From NCBI GenBank assembly GCA_003433295.1, contig CP016202.1:83941-129927 (forward strand): a stretch of DNA of 45,987 bases. The letters are read 5' to 3'. Position numbers and translations under genes: made by a program. How positions within the stretch are numbered: position 1 is the stretch's first letter; every line of letters begins with the position of its first letter. The notes below the pieces were generated by a model. That model was not told where the DNA came from. It ran no database searches and was given only the letters and a program-made list of their open reading frames with translations. Positions 25,299-34,026 of the stretch are shown piece after piece. This DNA comes from Eubacterium minutum ATCC 700079 (GTDB taxonomy: Bacteria; Bacillota; Clostridia; Peptostreptococcales; Anaerovoracaceae).

Positions 25299-26267
25299 AT
25301 GATTGTTTTCACTATTTTTATGGCAGCCACGGTTTTGGGCTTGCTGTTTACTTATTTTGAAATCCCTGTGATCAAGAGATTGCAGTTCGGACAGTACATA
25401 AGAGAGGACGGTCCGCAGTCTCACCTTAAGAAACAGGGAACACCGACAATGGGGGGGATCGGTATATACGCGGCAGTCGTCGTAACGGCGGCTGCGGGTT
25501 CGTTGTTGCTTGGAATGAACGGAAGTTCCGAGATATGGGTAATTATGCTCGTCGGGCTTTTGTACGGCATGATAGGTTTTACCGACGATTACATAAAAGT
25601 CGCCGCAAGGCATAATCTGGGGCTTCGCGCATGGCAGAAACTCGTACTTCAGATTGCGACGGGTCTGGCGTTCGGAATATACATAATGAAATTCACCCCG
25701 GCAGGCGGCAACGTCTGGGTGCCGTTTGTAAACATGGAAGTGGATCTCGGCATATTCTTTCCTGTATTTGTCACCTTTACGATGGCGGCAATGTCAAACA
25801 GTGTAAACCTTTCGGACGGAATGGACGGCCTATGCAGCGGCATAAGCGCGATATTTGCCTTGTTCTTTGCATGGATACTCGACACACCGCAGTTTAAAAG
25901 CAGTTCTTTGTATATGCTTGCGGTTGCGGGAGCATGTCTGGGATTCCTTTTCTTTAACAGATATCCGGCGAAGATATTCATGGGCGATACCGGGTCTATG
26001 GCACTTGGAGGAGGGATGACGGCGGCGATAATGCTGACCGGTAAGGAACTGCTGATACCCATAGCGGGCTTTGTCTTTGTTGCAGAGGCGCTTTCAGTTA
26101 TAATCCAGGTAATATCTTTTAAATTTACGGGAAAGAGGGTTTTTCGCATGGCTCCTCTTCACCACCACTTTGAGGAGGGCGGTACGAAAGAAACTGCGGT
26201 TGTCAAGGGCTTTTGGCTCGTGACCGTACTGTGCTGCGCTCTCACGTATGCTATATTGTCTGCCTGA
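25299..26267 (+). CDS. mraY: Phospho-MurNAc-pentapeptide translocase MraY
   Basis: The 322-residue protein has ten predicted membrane helices. Signature segments are GTPTMGGIGIYAA, GFTDDYIKV (catalytic Asp pair), NSVNLSDGMDGLCSG, FMGDTGSMALGG and PLHHHFEEGG. It transfers phospho-MurNAc-pentapeptide from UDP to undecaprenyl phosphate, making lipid I on the inner membrane face. The start lies three bases after the MurF stop codon, so the two are probably translated from one message. The length is typical. Confidence 0.97.
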   Translation: MIVFTIFMAATVLGLLFTYFEIPVIKRLQFGQYIREDGPQSHLKKQGTPTMGGIGIYAAVVVTAAAGSLLLGMNGSSEIWVIMLVGLLYGMIGFTDDYIKVAARHNLGLRAWQKLVLQIATGLAFGIYIMKFTPAGGNVWVPFVNMEVDLGIFFPVFVTFTMAAMSNSVNLSDGMDGLCSGISAIFALFFAWILDTPQFKSSSLYMLAVAGACLGFLFFNRYPAKIFMGDTGSMALGGGMTAAIMLTGKELLIPIAGFVFVAEALSVIIQVISFKFTGKRVFRMAPLHHHFEEGGTKETAVVKGFWLVTVLCCALTYAILSA

Positions 26268-26309
26268 TGCAGAACCGGGTACGGGGCGGAACGGACAGGA
26301 GAAATACAG

Positions 26310-27683
26310 ATGTCTAACAGAGAAAATTTGAAAAACACAAGGATCCTTGTTGTCGGGTTCGGCAAGTCGGGTATGGCGGCGGCGCAGGCGCTTCTGAAAC
26401 TCGGTGCCGTGGTTTCTGTGCAGGACTCCAAACCGGAAGAGGAGTTTGATCCGAATGTCCTGACATTTTTCAGAAATCAAGGTGTGGAATTCTATCTCGG
26501 AACGCTGCCTCTAAACATGGAAGCGTTTGATATGCTCGTGCTGAGCCCGGGAGTGAGTCCGGAACTTGATTTTATTTCGGATGCGGTGAAGACCGGAACC
26601 GAACTTGCGGGAGAACTTGAGATAGCGTACAGAATAGGGAAAGGCAACTATATAGCGATTACGGGTACAAACGGGAAGACGACCGTCACTTCTCTTGTGG
26701 GTGAAATCTTCGAACTTTCGGGAAGAAAAACTTCAGTTGTCGGAAACATAGGCGTTGCAGCAATTTCAGCTTCTGCCGAGTCAGAGGAAGGAGATTGGCT
26801 CGTTACCGAATGTAGCAGTTTTCAACTGGAAACGACAAGATATTTTAAGCCCGCGGTTTCGGCCATATTGAACCTGACGCCGGACCATCTCAACAGGCAC
26901 CACAGCATGAGCGCGTACGGTAAGGCCAAGGCGAAGATATTCGCAAATCAGACAGAAAATGAATATCTGGTAATAAACAAGGACGATGCCGATTGTTACA
27001 GGCTTGCCGCAGAATGCAAAGCCAAGATCGTGCCTTTCAGTACAAAGGAAAAACTGAATGTGGGAGTTTTTGTCGAGGATGAAAAAGTGGTCGTGGTCGA
27101 TTTTGACGGAAGCAGAACCACGATATGCGCATTGAATGACATAAGGATCATAGGCGGGCATAACATATCAAACGTTGTGGCTGCGGCGGGAATATGCTAT
27201 TTTGCGGGGATAGATGCAGAGATCATTGCAGCGGGAATCAGAGCGTTCAACGGCGTTGAACACAGGATAGAATACTGTGGGGAATACGACGGCGTAAGAT
27301 ATTACAATGATTCAAAAGGAACCAACACGGCTGCCGCCATAACGGCGATAAAGGCAGTCAACAAGAATATAATTCTGATTGCGGGCGGAGACGGTAAAGA
27401 GCAGGATTTTTCATCTCTTGCGGATGAGCTTGCGGGCAGAGTGAAAAAACTCGTACTGTTGGGAAGAGATGCGGAACTGATTGAAAACGCCGCGAACGAA
27501 GCGGGCTTTTACGACTGCGTGCGTTGCGGGGATATGCGTGAATGTGTGGAAAAAGCCTCGGAAATCTCCGCTGAGGGCGATTGTGTGCTTTTGTCGCCGG
27601 CATGCGCAAGTTGGGACATGTACGATAACTATGAACAGAGAGGCGAGCATTTCAAGAGATGCATTGCCGAACTCATGAAGTGA
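26310..27683 (+). CDS. murD: UDP-MurNAc-L-alanine--D-glutamate ligase MurD
   Basis: The 457-residue Mur ligase has an N-terminal Rossmann-like domain (RILVVGFGKSGMAAAQAL), the ATP-binding loop ITGTNGKTTVTSL at about residue 116, and the central ATPase segment ECSSFQLETT. Further landmarks are LNLTPDHLNRH and the C-terminal domain with HRIEYCGEYDGVRYYNDSKG. It adds D-glutamate to UDP-MurNAc-L-Ala. ACAGGAGAAA lies before the ATG. All catalytic landmarks look intact. Confidence 0.96.
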   Translation: MSNRENLKNTRILVVGFGKSGMAAAQALLKLGAVVSVQDSKPEEEFDPNVLTFFRNQGVEFYLGTLPLNMEAFDMLVLSPGVSPELDFISDAVKTGTELAGELEIAYRIGKGNYIAITGTNGKTTVTSLVGEIFELSGRKTSVVGNIGVAAISASAESEEGDWLVTECSSFQLETTRYFKPAVSAILNLTPDHLNRHHSMSAYGKAKAKIFANQTENEYLVINKDDADCYRLAAECKAKIVPFSTKEKLNVGVFVEDEKVVVVDFDGSRTTICALNDIRIIGGHNISNVVAAAGICYFAGIDAEIIAAGIRAFNGVEHRIEYCGEYDGVRYYNDSKGTNTAAAITAIKAVNKNIILIAGGDGKEQDFSSLADELAGRVKKLVLLGRDAELIENAANEAGFYDCVRCGDMRECVEKASEISAEGDCVLLSPACASWDMYDNYEQRGEHFKRCIAELMK

Positions 27684-27724
27684 ACGGGCATTTAAACTTA
27701 TGCATTGCCCGAAAGGTGGATTAA

Positions 27725-28924
27725 ATGAAGAAATCTTTTAGAAAAAATTTAAATTTCATGAGCGCCAAAGGCTCCTGCGACTTTGTTATAGTGGTGCTTG
27801 TCGCTCTTTTGGTGATATTCGGTACGGTGATGATTTTCAGCGCAAGCTATTATAAATCCATCAGCGAAAACGGATCTCCGTACAACTTTCTGACCAAACA
27901 GATTGCCTTTGCCCTCACCGGAGCAATTATAATGTATATCGCGTCATTTGTTGATTATAAGGTGTATGAAACAAAATTCACATATGGATTTACCATATTT
28001 TGTTTCATGCTCCTTTTGCTCCTTTACACGCCCGCCGGCTACACAGCCAACAATGCAACCAGATGGATATTGCTTGGCAAGGTGAGCATAATGCCGGGAG
28101 AATTTGCGAAACTCGGAGCCATATTGATGACGGCGAAATTTTTCTCCGACGACCCGACAAGAATAAGAAAGCCGAAAGAGGGACTGCTTCCCGCCGTGGG
28201 ACTGATGTGCGTTGCCGTACTTCTGATAGCGAAGCAGCCTAATCTTTCGACGGCTCTGACGCTTGCGGCAATAGTCTGCGGAATGCTTTTCATTGCAGGG
28301 ATAAGCCTGAAGTACGTTGCGGTAATTGCGGGGATCGGAGTGATTGGTCTTGTCGGAATACTGATGAGCGGCACTTTCTGGTCGAAGAGAATTTTCGGTT
28401 TTCTCGATCCGTTTGAATATGCAAAGGACAGGGGCTTTCAGGTAGCTCAATCTCTCCTTGCGATAGGAACGGGCGGTCTGACCGGCAGAGGATTGGGAGA
28501 GAGTATACAGAAGAATCTCTATCTTCCGGAACCGCAGAATGACTTTATATTCTCCATAGTAGGTGAAGAACTGGGTTTTATCGGCGCCTTGGGAGTACTG
28601 GTGGTGTTTATACTGCTGATATGGAGATGCCTCAGGGTAACGCTCAAAGCCCCCGATCTTCTCGGAATGCTGCTGTCGGGCGGCGCAACGATAATGATAG
28701 GAGTCCAGGTCGTATTCAATGTGGCGGTGGTCACATCCTCGATGCCGCCTACGGGAGTGGCGCTTCCGTTCATAAGTTTCGGGGGGAATGCACTCTGGGT
28801 ATGCATGGCTGCGATGGGGATAGTCCTAAATGTATCGAGAAATGTCGTCACGGAACCCGCGGAAGACGGGGGTAACGGCAGCTATTTGAAGAAAAAGCGC
28901 AGAAAGAGGAAAAGGCCGGCATGA
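27725..28924 (+). CDS. ftsW: SEDS peptidoglycan glycosyltransferase FtsW
   Basis: This 399-residue SEDS-family protein has about ten membrane helices. Characteristic segments are MIFSASYYKS in the first helix region, the extracellular loop with QSLLAIGTGGLTGRGLGES and PEPQNDFIFSIVGEELGF, and GVALPFISFGGNALW near the C-terminus. The last 30 residues are highly basic (KKKRRKRKR). FtsW polymerises lipid II at the septum together with its cognate PBP, here the upstream ftsI product. A CGGGCA/TGCCCG stem-loop (27685-27711) precedes the AAAGGTGG ribosome binding site. The stop codon overlaps the murG start (ATGA). Confidence 0.94.
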   Translation: MKKSFRKNLNFMSAKGSCDFVIVVLVALLVIFGTVMIFSASYYKSISENGSPYNFLTKQIAFALTGAIIMYIASFVDYKVYETKFTYGFTIFCFMLLLLLYTPAGYTANNATRWILLGKVSIMPGEFAKLGAILMTAKFFSDDPTRIRKPKEGLLPAVGLMCVAVLLIAKQPNLSTALTLAAIVCGMLFIAGISLKYVAVIAGIGVIGLVGILMSGTFWSKRIFGFLDPFEYAKDRGFQVAQSLLAIGTGGLTGRGLGESIQKNLYLPEPQNDFIFSIVGEELGFIGALGVLVVFILLIWRCLRVTLKAPDLLGMLLSGGATIMIGVQVVFNVAVVTSSMPPTGVALPFISFGGNALWVCMAAMGIVLNVSRNVVTEPAEDGGNGSYLKKKRRKRKRPA

Positions 28925-30024
28925 AAGCGATAATTACCGGGGGAGGAACCGGCGGACACATATATCCGGCGATTGCGATAGCCGATGAAATAAAGAAAAG
29001 AGAACCGGAATCGGAGATCCTTTATATAGGCAATGAGATAGGTCTGGAGAAGGATATAGTGCCGCGATCCGGATATGATATTAGATTCGTATCGGCAAAG
29101 TGGATAGACAGGCGAAATATCTTTAAGATTGCGGATACCGGATTTCATACGTTGAGAGGTATCGTTCAGGCTCACCGGATCGTGAAGAAGTTCAAGCCGG
29201 AGGTCGTTGTGGGGACGGGAGGCTACGTATGTTTTCCCGTAATATATGCGGCGCACCGTCTTGGCGTAAGATGCTATATACACGAACAGAACGCATTCCC
29301 CGGAATGGCGAACAAAGCGCTTGAAAGGTTTGTGGACAAAATCTTTCTGGGCTTTCCGGAGGCCGGCGCATACTTCAAAGAACCCGAAAAACACGTCGTG
29401 ACGGGAAATCCCGTCAGAGAAGAGTTTTTCGGCTCCGACAGAGCGGTCGCCCGTAAAAAACTTGAGATTCCGGCGGAGGCGTTTGTCGTATTTGTCTTTG
29501 GCGGAAGTCAAGGCTCCGAAGCCGTAAACTATGCGATGTTCGATCTTATCGATAAGGTGAGCGGGAGTGAAAACATATATCTGCTCTTTGCGACCGGCAG
29601 CATGTACTACGATGAAGTCATGGAAAAGATGAGTGCACTCGGGATAAAAAAATCGGAGCGCATAAGGATAAGCCCATATGTGGAAGATATGGCGGGATAT
29701 ATTGCCGCCGCGGACATAGTGGTGGGAAGGTCGGGAGCGCTGTCGGTCGCGGAAATCTGCGTCAGCGGCAGGGCGGCTGTCATGATCCCGTCTCCGAACG
29801 TGACAGGGAATCATCAGTTTTTTAATGCCAAATCCGTTGCGGACAGAGGCGGAGCGGTCATCATAGAAGAAAGAGATTTAACCCCCGGAAAACTTGCGGA
29901 TACGGTTTTGAATTTCGAGAAGAAACCCGAAATACTTGCCGAAATGGAGAAACAGAGCAGGAATGCGGTCCCGGATAACGGAGCGGAAAAAATATATGAA
30001 TGCATAAGAGAGGATTTATCTTGA
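28921..30024 (+). CDS. murG: Lipid II synthase MurG
   Basis: The 367-residue GT28/GT-B enzyme shows TGGGTGGHIYPAIAIADE at the N-terminus, VVGTGGYVCFPV, HEQNAFPGMANKAL, FGGSQGSEAVN and, in the C-terminal donor domain, VVGRSGALSVAEI and GNHQFFNAKSVADRGGA. It transfers GlcNAc from UDP-GlcNAc to lipid I on the cytoplasmic membrane face. Start and stop codons overlap both neighbours (ftsW and ftsQ), indicating coupled translation of ftsW-murG-ftsQ. Confidence 0.96.
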   Translation: MKAIITGGGTGGHIYPAIAIADEIKKREPESEILYIGNEIGLEKDIVPRSGYDIRFVSAKWIDRRNIFKIADTGFHTLRGIVQAHRIVKKFKPEVVVGTGGYVCFPVIYAAHRLGVRCYIHEQNAFPGMANKALERFVDKIFLGFPEAGAYFKEPEKHVVTGNPVREEFFGSDRAVARKKLEIPAEAFVVFVFGGSQGSEAVNYAMFDLIDKVSGSENIYLLFATGSMYYDEVMEKMSALGIKKSERIRISPYVEDMAGYIAAADIVVGRSGALSVAEICVSGRAAVMIPSPNVTGNHQFFNAKSVADRGGAVIIEERDLTPGKLADTVLNFEKKPEILAEMEKQSRNAVPDNGAEKIYECIREDLS

Positions 30025-30893
30025 ATATGAGCGGCAGGCACGGCGAAAAAACCGGTATGAGCGGCAGGCACGGCGAAAAAACTGAAAGGAACGTCAAGAC
30101 AACAGGGGAGGATGTTGAAAGAGCCGATCCCCTTGAGGTGTTGGACTGCGCGGAAATTCCCAGAAACAAAAAGAAGAGGAAGAAGAAGCACTACGGCAGG
30201 AATTTTATTATATTCCTGCTCATAATCGGAAGCGCCGTGGCATTTTCACTTTCCTCGGTTTTCAACGTTAAAAAGTTCACCGTTACGGGGAATTATTACT
30301 ACTCCGATGAAGAAGTGATCGCCATGAGCGGCGCCGAACCGGGGAACAATATATTTTTCGGAACCGGGGAAAAAAAGATTAGAAAGAAGCTTATGAAAGA
30401 TCCGTATTTCAGGGGCATCGACTTAAAACGTCATCTGCCCTCGACCCTTGAAATAAAGGTGGACGAAAGAAGACAGATAGCTACCGTAAAGTATGGAAAC
30501 AAATACATAGTGATTGCGGAAAACGGCATGGTTCTGAGAAAGGGAGGCATAGATCCGAAACTGACTCTTTTAAAGGGACTTACGCTCAGCAAAATAAAGG
30601 TCGGAGAGAAAGTCAGAGCGGAAGAAAAACTGACGCTCAAGGAAACACTTGCCGTTGTGGCTCTTATGAAAAAAGGAGATCTTTATTTCAAAAAAATAAA
30701 AGTTTCCGGAAGGTATATAAAAGCATTCATATATGATACACTGGTAGTCAGAGGAACTCCCGAACGGCTCAAAGAGTCAATAGAAAAGGGTAACCTGCAA
30801 AAAGTGGTCAATAAACTGTACCGCAACAAGACCAAAAGAGGTACGATAAATCTCGGCGAGAACAATTATATATCATTCTCACCGGCTTTTTGA
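30021..30893 (+). CDS. ftsQ: Cell division protein FtsQ/DivIB
   Basis: The 290-residue bitopic protein has a long, charged cytoplasmic tail (residues 1-60) ending in a Lys-rich patch, and one membrane helix (NFIIFLLIIGSAVAFSL). A POTRA domain follows (FNVKKFTVTGNYYYSDEEVI), then the FtsQ beta domain with STLEIKVDERRQIATVKY. It belongs to the FtsQLB complex, matching ftsL upstream. I prefer TTG 30021, which overlaps the murG stop codon and has AGAGAGG seven bases before it. ATG 30027 (spacing 13) is the alternative. The first codons lie in a 30-bp tandem duplication. No ftsA gene separates it from ftsZ. Confidence 0.88.
   Translation: MNMSGRHGEKTGMSGRHGEKTERNVKTTGEDVERADPLEVLDCAEIPRNKKKRKKKHYGRNFIIFLLIIGSAVAFSLSSVFNVKKFTVTGNYYYSDEEVIAMSGAEPGNNIFFGTGEKKIRKKLMKDPYFRGIDLKRHLPSTLEIKVDERRQIATVKYGNKYIVIAENGMVLRKGGIDPKLTLLKGLTLSKIKVGEKVRAEEKLTLKETLAVVALMKKGDLYFKKIKVSGRYIKAFIYDTLVVRGTPERLKESIEKGNLQKVVNKLYRNKTKRGTINLGENNYISFSPAF
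30027..30086 (+). repeat. 30-bp tandem duplication at the start of ftsQ
   Basis: Two adjacent 30-bp units (30027-30056 and 30057-30086) are identical over their first 26 bases. Each encodes MSGRHGEKT. The duplication is in frame and brings a second ATG. Confidence 0.9.
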
Positions 30894-30902
30894 AAAAAAA
30901 TC

Positions 30903-30931
30903 GTGAAAACTATTTTACTTTATGATAAAAT
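30903..30931 (+). promoter_or_regulatory. Possible ftsZ promoter
   Basis: GTGAAA (30903-30908), a 17-base spacer, TAAAAT (30926-30931), in the 70-bp gap before ftsZ. The -35 box is imperfect. AAGGAGG (30950-30956) is an optimal ribosome binding site for ftsZ. Confidence 0.45.
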
Positions 30932-30963
30932 TAGAACAATATGGGATCCAAGGAGGCATTTAA

Positions 30964-32097
30964 ATGTTGCAATTTGAAAACGAACAAACGAACGGTGCTG
31001 TCATTAAAGTAATCGGTGTCGGCGGCGGAGGATGTAACGCCGTGAACAGGATGTTAGAAACCAACCTCAAGGGTGTTGAGTATATTGCCATCAATACCGA
31101 TCAACAGGCACTCGGTCGCTGCAATGCGGAGACAAAGATACCGATAGGAGAGAAACTCACGAGAGGGCTCGGCGCAGGAGGCAATCCCGAGATCGGACAG
31201 AAGTCCGCCGAGGAGAGTCTGGACGCGCTCGCAGACCTTCTGGAAGAAACAGATATGGTTTTCATAACGGCAGGCATGGGAGGCGGAACCGGTACGGGCG
31301 CCGCGCCTATAATTGCGAAGGCTGCCAAAGATATGGGAATACTCACGGTCGGTGTTGTAACCAAACCGTTTTCGTTTGAAGGTCGCAAGAGGAAGTCACA
31401 GGCTGATTTGGGACTTGATTTCCTTAAGAAATATGTCGATTCGCTCGTCGTTGTTCCAAACGATAAACTGCTTGCCAACTGTGCCAAGGACACCTCGATG
31501 ATGCAGGCTTTTGCCATGGCGGACGATGTACTCCGTCAGGGAGTTCAGGGTATCTCCGATCTGATATCCGATTTCGCACTCATAAACGTGGACTTTGCCG
31601 ATGTCAGATCGGTAATGACAGACCGCGGCGTGGCGCACATGGGTGTAGGACACGGTACGGGAGACGACAGAGCCAAGGAAGCGGTCACCACGGCCATAGA
31701 GAGTCCCCTGCTTGAAACGAGGATCGGCGGAGCGAAAGCAATACTGCTGTACGTATCGGGCGGATATGACCTGGGTATGATGGAAGTGAACGAGATTGCA
31801 AGCCTCGTAGAGGAACAGGCTGACGATGAAGCCATTCTCATCTTCGGTGCGTCGGTAAGCGAAGACATGAATGATGAAATCTCCATTACCGTAATAGCTA
31901 CCGGTTTTGACGGAAGCGCCGATGGAAGCGCGGAAAATTTCAAGATGCCTGAAGGTGCCAAGTCACCTAAAACAGTTATCAACGAAGAAGGAATCGCGGG
32001 AACGGAAGTGACGTTGGAAGACATTTTCGAAGGAACCAGAGGAGAAGATCCTTCGGATTCGAAATTTGATATTCCGACATTCCTTAACACTAAATAA
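30964..32097 (+). CDS. ftsZ: Cell division protein FtsZ
   Basis: The 377-residue tubulin homologue shows [13 protein letters not shown] (nucleotide binding), the tubulin signature [12 protein letters not shown] at about residues 103-114, and the T7 loop region [10 protein letters not shown]. After a short linker it ends in the conserved C-terminal peptide [10 protein letters not shown], which binds FtsA, ZapA-type or SepF partners. It polymerises into the Z-ring at midcell with GTP. A rho-independent terminator follows. With ftsA not adjacent, the membrane anchor (FtsA or SepF) must be encoded elsewhere. ZapA, an FtsZ-bundling protein, lies 4.4 kb downstream. Confidence 0.98.
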   Translation: MLQFENEQTNGAVIKVIGVGGGGCNAVNRMLETNLKGVEYIAINTDQQALGRCNAETKIPIGEKLTRGLGAGGNPEIGQKSAEESLDALADLLEETDMVFITAGMGGGTGTGAAPIIAKAAKDMGILTVGVVTKPFSFEGRKRKSQADLGLDFLKKYVDSLVVVPNDKLLANCAKDTSMMQAFAMADDVLRQGVQGISDLISDFALINVDFADVRSVMTDRGVAHMGVGHGTGDDRAKEAVTTAIESPLLETRIGGAKAILLYVSGGYDLGMMEVNEIASLVEEQADDEAILIFGASVSEDMNDEISITVIATGFDGSADGSAENFKMPEGAKSPKTVINEEGIAGTEVTLEDIFEGTRGEDPSDSKFDIPTFLNTK

Positions 32098-32112
32098 GAC
32101 GTTTGCTTTATG

Positions 32113-32140
32113 AAAAGCCGGTGATTTCTGCCGGCTTTTT
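32113..32140 (+). terminator. Intrinsic terminator after ftsZ
   Basis: AGCCGG (32116-32121) and CCGGCT (32131-32136) form a stem with a 9-base loop, preceded by AAA and followed by TTTT. It ends the dcw cluster only 10 bases before the next start codon. Confidence 0.8.
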
Positions 32141-32150
32141 ACTGCTATAT

Positions 32151-32936
32151 ATGTACAGACCGATAACATCAAGAGAAAACAGCATATTCAAGCAGCTGCG
32201 GAAATTGAAACGCAAAAAGTACAGAGACAGGGAAAGCAGATATCTCATAGAGGGCGAAAATCTCATATGTGAAGCTTTGGATAATGAGGAGTGCATGGAG
32301 GAGATAATCCTCAGGGAAGATGTTGCACTCAAATTTGAAGCGATAGCAGATGAAACGAGCGTCCCCGTTTACACCCTGCCGCCGGAACTTTTTGACGATG
32401 TTGCCGACACCGAGACGTGTCAGGGTATTCTTGCGGTTGTTAAAAAACAAATATACAATATAAAAGATATGGTAAACCTATGTGGCGCCGGAACCAACCT
32501 TGTGGTCCTGGACAGGCTGCAGGATCCCGGGAATATCGGGACGGTGATCAGAACCGCGGAAGCATGCGGTTATTCTGCGGTCGTATGCATGAAGGGGACT
32601 TCGGATCCGTTCGCGCCCAAGGTTGTAAGGGCTGCTGCCGGATCTCTTTTCAGGCTTCCCGTGATTTTCGTCGAAAAACCGGAAGAACTCGTCGGTTTGG
32701 TGAGAATGCTCGGTAAGCGTCTGATAGTTTCGGGCATGCACGGGAAACAGAACTATTTTGATGTAGATTTAAGCAAGGACGTTGCAATCGTCGTAGGAAA
32801 TGAGGGGAATGGCTGCTCACGTGCCGTAATGACAGAAGCCGATACTGTGGTTTCCATTCCTATGCGGGGCAAACTTGAATCTTTGAATGCGTCGGTTGCC
32901 GCCGCCGTTTTGATGTATGAATCGGTGAGGAAATGA
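32151..32936 (+). CDS. TrmH/SpoU-family RNA 2'-O-methyltransferase
   Basis: The product has 261 residues. An N-terminal substrate-binding domain (RKYRDRESRYLIEGENLI-like, starting near residue 22) is followed by a SPOUT methylase domain. The SPOUT motifs are LDRLQDPGNIGTVIRTAEA, IVVGNEGNGCSRAV and SIPMRGKLESLNASVAAAV, forming the knotted SAM site. It methylates a ribose in rRNA or tRNA; the exact target cannot be told. This gene commonly precedes pheS in Clostridia. ATG 32151 starts the conserved N-terminus, but no ribosome binding site or promoter fits between it and the ftsZ terminator. A TTG at 32103 is in frame but also lacks a ribosome binding site. Confidence 0.88.
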   Translation: MYRPITSRENSIFKQLRKLKRKKYRDRESRYLIEGENLICEALDNEECMEEIILREDVALKFEAIADETSVPVYTLPPELFDDVADTETCQGILAVVKKQIYNIKDMVNLCGAGTNLVVLDRLQDPGNIGTVIRTAEACGYSAVVCMKGTSDPFAPKVVRAAAGSLFRLPVIFVEKPEELVGLVRMLGKRLIVSGMHGKQNYFDVDLSKDVAIVVGNEGNGCSRAVMTEADTVVSIPMRGKLESLNASVAAAVLMYESVRK

Positions 32937-32975
32937 ACTTCGATTGTAAATTTTATGGTTTAAGGGGTATAGTTT

Positions 32976-33998
32976 ATGCAGGAAAAACTGGAGAAAGTAT
33001 TGAAAGAAGCCGGGGAGAAGCTTGATAAGGCTGTCTCCGTGGCGGATGCCGAAGAGATACGTGTAAGCATTACGGGTAAAAAGGGCAAACTCACGCAGAT
33101 TTTGCGGAACATGGGAGGACTTTCCCCGGCGGAGAAGAAAGAATTGGGAAAAGCTGCAAACGAGGCGAAAGCGAAGTTTGAAAAGATGCTTGCGCAGAAA
33201 CTCGAACTTGTCAAAGAGGCAGCGAAGAAAGCACGCTTTAAGGCGGAAACTCTCGATGTGACTGAACCGGGCAAAGAGCCTGAAATAGGTGTAAGGCATC
33301 CGATAACTCAAGTTGTGGACGAGATAGTGGAGATTTTCCGCACTATGGGTTATTCCGTATATGAAAGTCCGGAAGTGGACACCGTCTTTAACAGTTTTGA
33401 CGGACTCAACTCGCCGGAATTTCATCCTGCGCGTGATATGACAGATACGTTTTATATAGATAAGGACGTGGTTTTACGACCACATACGTCCTCCGGAGAA
33501 GTGAGGGCCGAGAAAGAACTTCCGTTGCCGTACAAGGTGGTAATGCCGGGCAGGTGTTTCCGCTGCGATACTCCCGACGCAACTCATTCTCCAACCTTTC
33601 ATCAGGTGGAGATGATGGTGATAGGAGAAGATATAACCATGGCGGATTTAAAAGGTTCCCTGGATCACATGGCAAAGAAACTGTTCGGAGCCGACACGAA
33701 GACAAAGTTCAGACCGCACCATTTTCCGTTTACGGAACCCAGCGCCGAGATGGACGTATCGTGTTTCAAATGCGGCGGAAAGGGTTGCAATGTCTGCAAG
33801 GGCAGCGGCTGGATAGAGATACTCGGATGCGGGATGACGCATCCTCATGTTCACAAGGTCGGCGGAATAGACACGGAAAAATATACCGGCTTTGCGGTCG
33901 GGATGGGAGTTGAACGCATTGCCATGCTCAAATACGGAATCGATGACATAAGACTGTTCTATGAAAACGATATGAGATTCCTGAGACAGTTCAGGTAA
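32976..33998 (+). CDS. pheS: Phenylalanine--tRNA ligase alpha subunit
   Basis: The 340-residue class II synthetase subunit has an N-terminal coiled-coil arm (about residues 1-85) that contacts tRNA. The catalytic core follows with HPARDMTDTFYID, VVLRPHTSSGEVRA, HSPTFHQVEMMVIGE and the motif 3 segment GVERIAMLKYG. A four-cysteine knuckle, CFKCGGKGCNVCKGSGW, sits in the core, as in a subset of bacterial PheS proteins, and may bind zinc. It works as an (alpha-beta)2 tetramer with PheT, encoded directly downstream. The 39-bp upstream gap is too short for a T-box, so expression follows the methyltransferase. Confidence 0.96.
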   Translation: MQEKLEKVLKEAGEKLDKAVSVADAEEIRVSITGKKGKLTQILRNMGGLSPAEKKELGKAANEAKAKFEKMLAQKLELVKEAAKKARFKAETLDVTEPGKEPEIGVRHPITQVVDEIVEIFRTMGYSVYESPEVDTVFNSFDGLNSPEFHPARDMTDTFYIDKDVVLRPHTSSGEVRAEKELPLPYKVVMPGRCFRCDTPDATHSPTFHQVEMMVIGEDITMADLKGSLDHMAKKLFGADTKTKFRPHHFPFTEPSAEMDVSCFKCGGKGCNVCKGSGWIEILGCGMTHPHVHKVGGIDTEKYTGFAVGMGVERIAMLKYGIDDIRLFYENDMRFLRQFR

Positions 33999-34026
33999 AA
34001 ATACAGCGACGGAGGTTTATTGAGCG

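Noticed and set aside
28882-29814. Minus-strand ORF of 310 codons opposite murG
   Set aside because: It is a shadow of murG, with no ribosome binding site and no recognisable protein pattern.
32937-32975. T-box riboswitch upstream of pheS
   Set aside because: The gap is only 39 bases, far too short, and no T-box sequence is visible.
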